Shown here: piece after piece, positions 1 through 5,072 of the stretch
How the letters are laid out: each line of letters starts with the position of its first letter
Numbering within the stretch: the stretch's first letter is position 1
Assembly (NCBI GenBank): GCA_002392835.1
Contig: DGHX01000115.1
Span: 2,096-11,576 of the forward strand
Source: Prevotella sp. UBA3837
GTDB lineage: Bacteria > Bacteroidota > Bacteroidia > Bacteroidales > Bacteroidaceae
DNA: 9,481 bases
Reading direction: 5' to 3'
Notes under the pieces: generated by a model
Told to the model about the DNA's origin: nothing
The model's database searches: none
The model's input: the letters and a program-made list of their open reading frames with translations, nothing else
Translations under genes and position numbers: made by a program

Positions 1-12
1 GGGGGTGGGGTC
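1..12 (+). repeat. G-rich 12-mer upstream of the M16 gene
   Basis: GGGGGTGGGGTC stands at the window edge, 37 nt before the first possible start of the M16 peptidase gene. The identical 12-mer occurs in opposite orientation at 9429-9440, again upstream of a gene reading away from it. It may be part of a longer element cut by the window edge. It is low-complexity, so chance is a real alternative. Confidence 0.35.
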
Positions 13-49
13 TGTAACTTTTTCAAGACTACGGAAAGAAAGATGAATC

Positions 50-1303
50 ATGACAAGGACAACCACAATGAGCAAACCCACACACCATAACACCACCGAT
101 GAAGGCGCACTGCGACGGCTGGTACTGCCGAGCACGTCGGCCGTGGCCTACTGCGGCATCGCCGTGAAGGCAGGCACGCGCCACGAGACGCTGCAGCAGC
201 AAGGGCTGGCGCACTTCTGCGAGCACCTGGCCTTCAAGGGAACGGCGCGGCGCAGCGCCACACAGATCATCAACGCCATCGAGGGCCTGGGCGGCGAGCT
301 GAACGCCTTCACCAACAAGGAGGACACGGTGTACTACTGCGCCATAGAGCAGCGCCACCTGCGGCGAGCCCTCGACGTGCTGCAGGACATCGTGTTCTGC
401 AGCCAGTACCCCGAGGCCGAGGTGGAGAAGGAGCGCGAGGTGGTGTGCGACGAGATAGAGAGCTACGAGGACTCACCCGCCGACCTCATCTACGACGAGT
501 TCGAGAACCTGCTCTTCAGCGGACATCCCCTGGGGCACAACATCCTGGGCACGGCGGCACAGGTGCGACAGTACACCGCCGACGACGCCCGCCGCTTCAC
601 ACAGCAGTGGTACCGGCCGGAGAACTGCGTGCTGTTCTATACGAGTAGCCTCACCCCCTGCCCCTCTCCCGAAGGAGAGGGGAATAAATACTACCAAGGG
701 CAGAATCAAGCGCATGAGGTAATGACTCCCCTCCCCACCGGGGGAGGGGCCGGGGGAGAGGCCTTCATCAGGGAGCGGGGCACCCACCAGGCCCACGTCA
801 TGCTGGGCACACGGACCTTCGCCGCCAGCGATGACCGCCGCTGGGCGCTGTACCTGCTGAACAACATCCTGGGCGGACCGGCCATGAACTCACGGCTGAG
901 CCTGTCGCTGCGCGAGCGTCGCGGCCTGGTGTACACCGTCGAGAGCTCGATGACGTGCTACAGCGACACCGGCCTGTGGAGCGTCTACTTCGGCTGCGAC
1001 CCCGATGACGCCGAGCGCTGCTGCCGGCTGGTGCGCCGCGAGCTGGACCGCCTGGCCGAGCGCCCGCTGAGCCCGACACAGCTGCGGGCCGCGAAGCGAC
1101 AGCTGCAGGGACAGCTGGCCATAGCCGCCGACAACCGCGAGCAGTTCGTGCTCGACGCAGCACGCAACTACCTGCACACCGGGCGCCTGCGCACCATGAA
1201 CGACATCATGGCCCACGTGGAGCGGCTCACCGCCGATGACCTGCAAAGCACGGCACGACTCGTCTTCGACCCACAGCACATCACCACGCTCATCTACCGG
1301 TGA
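50..1303 (+). CDS. M16 family zinc metallopeptidase, carrying a repeat insertion
   Basis: This is a single-unit M16 (pitrilysin/processing-peptidase type) zinc peptidase of 417 residues. The inverted zinc motif HFCEH lies at 55-59, with the third ligand probably E135 in CDEIESYEDSP, 76 residues after H59 as is usual for M16. The second domain carries THQAHVMLGTR (245-255), the LLNNILGGPAMNSR block (269-282) and the RRGLVYTVES segment (290-299) that supplies the conserved Arg/Tyr pair. No signal peptide is seen, so a cytoplasmic or periplasm-associated role in degrading peptides is inferred. The start is uncertain: ATG at 50 or ATG at 68 (MSKPTHH), neither with a clear ribosome site. Residues 200-238 are encoded by a palindromic repeat and stand where relatives, as I remember them, have the last strand and helix of the first half-domain. 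Activity is therefore uncertain. The gene ends 34 nt before the promoter of the next unit. Confidence 0.9.
   Translation: MTRTTTMSKPTHHNTTDEGALRRLVLPSTSAVAYCGIAVKAGTRHETLQQQGLAHFCEHLAFKGTARRSATQIINAIEGLGGELNAFTNKEDTVYYCAIEQRHLRRALDVLQDIVFCSQYPEAEVEKEREVVCDEIESYEDSPADLIYDEFENLLFSGHPLGHNILGTAAQVRQYTADDARRFTQQWYRPENCVLFYTSSLTPCPSPEGEGNKYYQGQNQAHEVMTPLPTGGGAGGEAFIRERGTHQAHVMLGTRTFAASDDRRWALYLLNNILGGPAMNSRLSLSLRERRGLVYTVESSMTCYSDTGLWSVYFGCDPDDAERCCRLVRRELDRLAERPLSPTQLRAAKRQLQGQLAIAADNREQFVLDAARNYLHTGRLRTMNDIMAHVERLTADDLQSTARLVFDPQHITTLIYR
649..761 (+). repeat. 113-bp palindromic element inside the M16 gene
   Basis: The left arm 649-670 and right arm 740-761 are inverted repeats matching at 19 of 22 positions. 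Each arm is also half of an internal hairpin: CCCCTCTCC 661-669 pairs with GGAGAGGGG 674-682 over loop CGAA, and CCCCTCCCC 728-736 pairs with GGGGAGGGG 741-749 over loop ACCG. The element is open in the M16 frame and encodes residues 200-238, containing PCPSPEGEG and PLPTGGGAGGE. From memory, peptides of this type turn up inside many Bacteroidota proteins. No target-site duplication could be defined. It resembles a REP doublet or a MITE with no coding capacity. Confidence 0.8.
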
Positions 1304-1336
1304 GGGGTGAAGGGTGACAAGTATTTTCATCATTTC

Positions 1337-1368
1337 TTTGGCTGTTTGGAAATTAAATCGTATCTTTG
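1337..1368 (+). promoter_or_regulatory. Bacteroidota-type promoter of the antitoxin unit
   Basis: TTTG at 1337-1340 is followed by exactly 20 nt and then TATCTTTG at 1361-1368, matching the Bacteroidota sigma-ABfr pattern TTTG-N19-21-TAnnTTTG. The surrounding DNA is AT-rich compared with the coding regions. Transcription would start near 1374, about 20 nt before the antitoxin ATG, and would run through the toxin remnant into the ABC ATPase gene. This is the best-supported promoter in the window. Confidence 0.75.
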
Positions 1369-1395
1369 CACCATGATTACTAAAACCTGAAGACA

Positions 1396-1746
1396 ATGAC
1401 AGGATTAGCACAACAAATAAGAGAAACGCCCATGGCACCGTACATGGGGCTGATGCAGGGAATGAGCAGCCAGCAGAAGCTGGTGGTCATAGCTTTCTTG
1501 GCAGACTCCATGAAGGATTCTGCCTGCAATGGCGGGAAATCGGCCTCTATGCTAAAGCCCAATCCTTTCAAGAGCTTTAAACATGCCGACGAGTTCACTG
1601 AAGCAGAGCGGCTGCAAATAGAGGAAAAGATGAAGGCTACGCCTGTGTCTTCTGAAGCAAACAGCCTAATTGACGGCCTCTCACTATCATCAGAGGAGAT
1701 GCAGGATGAACGAACCAAATACATTTTAGGACTTGACAAGCAATGA
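1396..1746 (+). CDS. Probable antitoxin of a PIN-domain toxin-antitoxin pair
   Basis: This is a 116-residue protein with no signal peptide or membrane segment. I do not recognise a named domain. The function is inferred from context: it has its own promoter (1337-1368), and its TGA stop (1744-1746) overlaps the ATG (1743-1745) of a gene starting MKVFLDTNILLDYVDN, the N-terminus of a PIN-domain RNase toxin. Antitoxin first with an ATGA overlap is the usual VapBC arrangement. The N-terminal part (about 10-42, ending SSQQKLVVIAFLADSMKDS) looks helical and could be the DNA-binding or dimer part. The acidic C-terminus (SSEEMQDERTKYILGLDKQ) could be the toxin-binding tail. GC is visibly lower than in neighbours (24 of 60 in 1741-1800 against 46 of 60 in 1921-1980), which fits horizontal acquisition. 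Because the toxin is broken, this is likely an orphan antitoxin. Confidence 0.6.
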   Translation: MTGLAQQIRETPMAPYMGLMQGMSSQQKLVVIAFLADSMKDSACNGGKSASMLKPNPFKSFKHADEFTEAERLQIEEKMKATPVSSEANSLIDGLSLSSEEMQDERTKYILGLDKQ

Positions 1747-1884
1747 AGGTTTTCCTTGACACTAATATCCTGCTCGACTATGTGGATAACCGCGAAAAAA
1801 TTCTGCCTACTGCCCTTTATGTCATCCGAGGACTTTGTCCTGAACTATTTCCAAGAATTCGGTAATAGCTCTGCGTCAAGATGA
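1743..1884 (+). pseudogene. PIN-domain toxin remnant with internal deletion
   Basis: From ATG 1743 the frame reads MKVFLDTNILLDYVDNREK, the first strand of a PIN nuclease with its first catalytic aspartate (D6) and the TN that follows. It stops at TAA 1863-1865 after only 40 residues, against about 130-140 in intact PIN toxins. Near 1819 the next frame takes over and reads MSSEDFVLNYFQEFGNSS to a TGA at 1882-1884, which resembles the usual PIN C-terminus (P-E-D/E-F-L followed by a short helix). The simplest reading is an internal deletion removing about 90 residues and shifting the frame, leaving only the two ends. The remaining acidic residues of the PIN active site are gone, so no RNase activity is expected. 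The remnant's TGA overlaps the ATG of the ABC ATPase gene. Confidence 0.7.
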
Positions 1885-2675
1885 CAGAGACAATCATTCT
1901 GCACGACGTGAGCATCGGCTACCGCACGCACAGGGGCGTGCGCACGGTGGCAGCGGGCATCAGCGCCGCCATCAGGGCGGGCGAGCTGACCTGCCTGCTG
2001 GGGCGCAACGGCGTGGGAAAGTCAACGCTGCTGCGCACCCTGGCAGCCTTCCAGCCGCCCCTGGCGGGCACCATCAGCGTGTGCGGACAGCCGCTGACGG
2101 CCTACACACCACGGCAGCTGGCACGGCAGATAGGCATCGTGCTCACCGAGCGCCCCGACGTGTGGCAGATGACGGTGCACGACCTGGTGGCCATGGGACG
2201 GGCACCCTACACCGGCTTCTGGGGACAGCTCACCGACGACGACGAGCGCACCGTGAGCGACGCCGTCAGCCTGGTGGGCATCAGCGACCTGGCCCACCGA
2301 CAGGTGACGACACTCAGCGACGGCGAGCGGCAGAAGGTGATGATAGCCAAGGCACTGGCACAGCAGACGCCCATCATCATGCTCGACGAGCCGACGGCTT
2401 TCCTCGACTACCCCAGCAAGGTGGACACCCTGCTGCTGCTGCAGCGCATCAGCCGCGAGCAGCAGAAGACCGTCTTCCTCTCTACCCACGACCTGGAGCT
2501 GGCCCTGCAGGTGGCCGACCGCCTGTGGCTGCTGGAAGCGGGAGGGCTGCTGCACACCGGCACCCCCGCCGAGCTGTCGGCCCAGGGCGTCCTCTCCCGC
2601 TTCGTGGAACAGGACGGCAACGCACGTCTCGACACCGAGACGATGGACATCAAGGTAAACGGCGGCAGGAGGTAA
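1881..2675 (+). CDS. ABC transporter ATP-binding protein, FecE/BtuD type
   Basis: This 264-residue cytoplasmic ATPase belongs to the iron-chelate, haem or vitamin B12 importer class. Walker A is GRNGVGKST (41-49), the signature is LSDGE (145-149), Walker B is IIMLDE (165-170) and the switch histidine is H203 in STHDLELA. The block VHDLVAMGRAPYTGFWG (99-115) is typical of FecE/BtuD proteins. Where these usually have the Q-loop glutamine, this one reads VLTERPDV (87-94), a substitution I recall from other Bacteroidota members. It would power a FecCD/BtuC-type permease with a periplasmic binding protein, but neither gene is in the window: upstream is the toxin remnant, downstream a convergent gene. 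ATG 1881 has no ribosome site and overlaps the remnant's last stop, so it probably depends on transcription and translation from upstream. The substrate cannot be told from sequence. Confidence 0.9.
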   Translation: MTETIILHDVSIGYRTHRGVRTVAAGISAAIRAGELTCLLGRNGVGKSTLLRTLAAFQPPLAGTISVCGQPLTAYTPRQLARQIGIVLTERPDVWQMTVHDLVAMGRAPYTGFWGQLTDDDERTVSDAVSLVGISDLAHRQVTTLSDGERQKVMIAKALAQQTPIIMLDEPTAFLDYPSKVDTLLLLQRISREQQKTVFLSTHDLELALQVADRLWLLEAGGLLHTGTPAELSAQGVLSRFVEQDGNARLDTETMDIKVNGGRR

Positions 2676-2680
2676 TATCA

Positions 2681-2746
2681 ACACTTCCCCTTCATCACTC
2701 ACCACTTACCACTCATTCATCACTCCCCCTTCACCACTCTTCCTCC
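2681..2746. repeat. Low-complexity CACT/CCTTCA-type stretch between convergent genes
   Basis: The stretch is made of degenerate 7-10 nt units such as CACTCACCACTTACCACTCA and CACTCCCCCTTCACCACTC. It fills the gap between the ABC ATPase stop (2675) and the HEVGH protein stop (2720-2722) and runs into the last codons of the latter (GGRVVKGE). Similar sequence appears in the GH43 gene (5671-5730) and, as GGGGTGAAGGGTGAC, right after the M16 stop (1304-1318). No hairpin with a U-tract was found here. Confidence 0.45.
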
Positions 2747-4909
2747 TTCGATGTAGAGTCCCTGGTGTGGCTGCTGACTGAGCTGTCGTCCGCTGAGGTC
2801 GTAGCGCAGGTTGCTGGGCTGCGGGTCGGCAGACAGGGACAGGGGCGCAATGGCCGTGGGGTCTTGGTAGTCGATGGCGGCGAGCTCGGCTCCAGCGGCA
2901 TGCTGGCTGTCGATGTGTATGCGGAACAGGAAGCGGGCCGTGGCCTCCTCGGTGCCGCTTTTTTTGTAGCGCAGGGCCTGCATGATGGTGTAGGTCTGGC
3001 CGTGTCGTGTGCGGTCGGGGTATGCGCCGAGGCTGAAGCTGAGGCCGCCGGGGGTGAACTCGCTGAAGACGTAGCCCGAGCCATAGCTGCACACGGCGCC
3101 CTGGGCGTTGAACCAGTGGCCGTAGCCGTTGGCGGTGCTGCCGCTGCTGACGAGGCTGCCGGTGCGGGGGTTGCAGGCGCAGAACATCATCCTGCCCTCG
3201 GCGGGCCCGTTGCTGCTCCAGCCCTGCATGTGGGCGGCCACGTCGGCAGGCTCCATCTGCAGGGCGGTGCCGAGCATGGCTGCTGCCTGGCCCGACACGC
3301 TGAAGGTGGTGCCCAGGTGGTTGCCGCCGGTGGTGGGGGGGAAGTAGACGTCGTAGGTCAGCGTGACGTCGCTCACCTGTCGCCCGTCGATGGTGGCGGG
3401 GGCGTAGACGGTGGCGCGGTCGCTGAGGTCGGTGCCCTGCAGCTGCAGGCGGTAGGGCCACAGGTAGTCGCCGGCGTCGCTGTCGTCGTCCCACTTATGC
3501 TGCACGTAGACCTTCGGTGCGGGACTGACGACGAGCCACAGCCGCTCGGCACCCTGCGGCACGTTCAGGCTGAGCGTGGCCGATGCCTCGTCGCGCCCGG
3601 GGCAGTAGACGGAGTCCTCGCTGAAGTAGCGCCGCTCGCCGTCGGGCATGAGGGCAACGAAGCCCAGGCGGAAGCCTCGCTGCGAGGCGATGCCGTTGCT
3701 GTTGTAGCGCTTCTTGCCCGAGCGGGCTATGGCCACGTCGTAGCGGTCGCTGCCGTTGGCTTCCTTTCCCACCACGGTCCAGCGCCACTCGTCGGTGGGG
3801 TCGCCGGGGGCCAGGGGGCTGCCGGAGGGCAGGGCGGTGAAGGTGACGGCCACGGGGCCGCCGCCGGAGGGCACGCGCAGGGGCACGGCGTTGAAGCCGG
3901 TGGTCTGCGGACAGCTGAAGAGCGACACCTGGTAGGTCTGCGGGGCCAGCATGACGCAGCGGTAGCTGAGGTCGCCGATGTAGGGCTGGCGGTAGGGGGC
4001 GCAGGCGTCGAGATCCCAGGTGCACAGGCGCGCGGCGTAGTCGTAGTAGAGCTTGTAGAGCTCAGGGGCCTTCAGCCCCTTCAGCCGCATGAGGGCCTGG
4101 TTGAAGTCGCTGGCGCCCTGCATGGGCTGGTTCCACACCTGGGCCACGGTCTTGATGTCCTGGTAGTGCTGGCAGAGGTAGTAGAGGAACCAGTAGCTCT
4201 GGTAGCGGTGCCACTCATGGGTGAAGGCCAGCTGGTGGGTGTTGCGGAACATGGCGATGCTCTGATCGAACATCAGCTCGGGGTACGACTGGTTGGCCTG
4301 CCACTGTGCCGTCTGCTCCCAGATGGCGGCGCCCTTGCCCACGGGGAGGTGGAAGCCGGTGCCGTCGGTCTGCGAGTCCTGGTGCCCGCTGTGCTCGGCG
4401 AAGCACATGTAGTGGAAGGAGTGCCCCACCTCGTGGGCCACGCTGTGGCCTACGGGCTTGCAGGCCGATGGTCCGAGCCAGAGGGCGGACACCTGGAAGT
4501 CGTAGCCGCCGCCGTAGCACACCCAGTCGGTGGTGTGGTTGAGCAGCACCATGACCTTGTAGCGGCTAAGGTTCGACGTCGTGGGGTCTACGAAGCCCAG
4601 CTGGTTGATCTCCAGGTCGTAGAAGGCCTCGCACTTGCGCAGCAGGTCCTGCTCGTCGACGCGGTAGGCCGAGGGGGCCTCTGAGGGTTTCTGCCGTCCG
4701 TAGCCCTTGTCCCAGAAGACGATGACGTTGTCGCTCTCCACGGAGCGCGTCTTCGACCATGTGTAGCGGCCGTCGGGGTCGGCGTCGCTGTAGAGCAGCG
4801 AGTCGGCGGGCCAGGGGTGGCGCCACTCGTTGGGAATGTAGACTGTCTTTTGGGCCTGGGCGGCCATGGCTGCGGTCAGCAGCAGGAGGGTGAATAGTTT
4901 CTTCATCAT
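2720..4909 (-). CDS. Secreted HEVGH protein, DUF6055/DUF4859-like, putative metallopeptidase
   Basis: This 729-residue exported protein starts MMKKLFTLLLLTAAMAAQAQ, a clear signal peptide with likely cleavage near residue 20. Residues about 80-300 form a domain like DUF6055: a zinc-binding motif HEVGH at 159-163 (in VAHEVGHSFHYM), followed by a possible third ligand E198 in IWEQTAQW, a gluzincin-like spacing. Residues about 310-490 look all-beta. Residues about 500-670 (from ATIDGRQVSDVTLTYDVYFP) resemble DUF4859, a beta-rich domain found in Bacteroidota surface proteins. The last 30 residues (YDLSGRQL, GLYIEGGR) are the short tail often seen on exported Prevotella proteins. The substrate is unknown; the GH43 gene upstream suggests a role on glycans or glycoproteins (inference). 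It is last in the minus-strand series, after a 162-nt gap filled by a palindromic repeat. ATG 4909 or 4906 could be the start. Confidence 0.8.
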   Translation of the reverse strand: MMKKLFTLLLLTAAMAAQAQKTVYIPNEWRHPWPADSLLYSDADPDGRYTWSKTRSVESDNVIVFWDKGYGRQKPSEAPSAYRVDEQDLLRKCEAFYDLEINQLGFVDPTTSNLSRYKVMVLLNHTTDWVCYGGGYDFQVSALWLGPSACKPVGHSVAHEVGHSFHYMCFAEHSGHQDSQTDGTGFHLPVGKGAAIWEQTAQWQANQSYPELMFDQSIAMFRNTHQLAFTHEWHRYQSYWFLYYLCQHYQDIKTVAQVWNQPMQGASDFNQALMRLKGLKAPELYKLYYDYAARLCTWDLDACAPYRQPYIGDLSYRCVMLAPQTYQVSLFSCPQTTGFNAVPLRVPSGGGPVAVTFTALPSGSPLAPGDPTDEWRWTVVGKEANGSDRYDVAIARSGKKRYNSNGIASQRGFRLGFVALMPDGERRYFSEDSVYCPGRDEASATLSLNVPQGAERLWLVVSPAPKVYVQHKWDDDSDAGDYLWPYRLQLQGTDLSDRATVYAPATIDGRQVSDVTLTYDVYFPPTTGGNHLGTTFSVSGQAAAMLGTALQMEPADVAAHMQGWSSNGPAEGRMMFCACNPRTGSLVSSGSTANGYGHWFNAQGAVCSYGSGYVFSEFTPGGLSFSLGAYPDRTRHGQTYTIMQALRYKKSGTEEATARFLFRIHIDSQHAAGAELAAIDYQDPTAIAPLSLSADPQPSNLRYDLSGRQLSQQPHQGLYIEGGRVVKGE

Positions 4910-4931
4910 AGTATTTATTTTAGTATTTGGG

Positions 4932-5058
4932 GAAGCCCCCCTACGGCCCCCGAGGGGGCTTCTATAGTTTCAAGGGCAGGGTCTATAGTGTCCCCCTCGG
5001 GGGACGAAGGGGGGGCTTCAGGGTCTATAGTGTCCCCCTCGGGGGACGAAAGGGGGGC
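4932..5058 (-). repeat. Palindromic element, intergenic copy with tandem 42-bp unit
   Basis: The core 4932-5019 (88 bp) has inverted arms of 27-28 nt: GAAGCCCCCC...GAGGGGG on the left and its near reverse complement on the right. One C is missing from the left-arm run compared with the other two copies. The right part is repeated with a 42-bp period (GTCTATAG at 4981 and 5023). Inner hairpins include GTCCCCC/GGGGGAC around TC. It occupies most of the gap between the GH43 stop and the HEVGH gene start, so it would be transcribed and fold strongly. The minus-strand frame with PEGDTIDP remains open here too, although no gene uses it. Confidence 0.85.
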
Positions 5059-5072
5059 CCCTACCTCCTGTC

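Noticed and set aside
15..22. TAACTTTT as a promoter box for the M16 gene
   Set aside because: It matches TAnnTTTG at all but the last base, but the partner TTTG would lie before position 1, and no start-site evidence exists.
1373..1390. Five-codon leader peptide (MITKT) before the antitoxin gene
   Set aside because: It would start right at the predicted transcription start with no ribosome site, and it shows no attenuation-like repeats or hairpin.
2081..4684. An 867-codon open frame on the plus strand
   Set aside because: It runs through the ABC ATPase gene in another frame and then antisense to the HEVGH protein. Its translation is a monotonous Gly/Ala/Val/His-rich sequence with no domain, while the overlapped genes have clear motifs. 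Long antisense frames are expected in DNA this GC-rich.
4932..5058. Intrinsic terminator
   Set aside because: Strong GC hairpins are present, but neither strand has a run of T after a stem, so a classical Rho-independent terminator is not supported.
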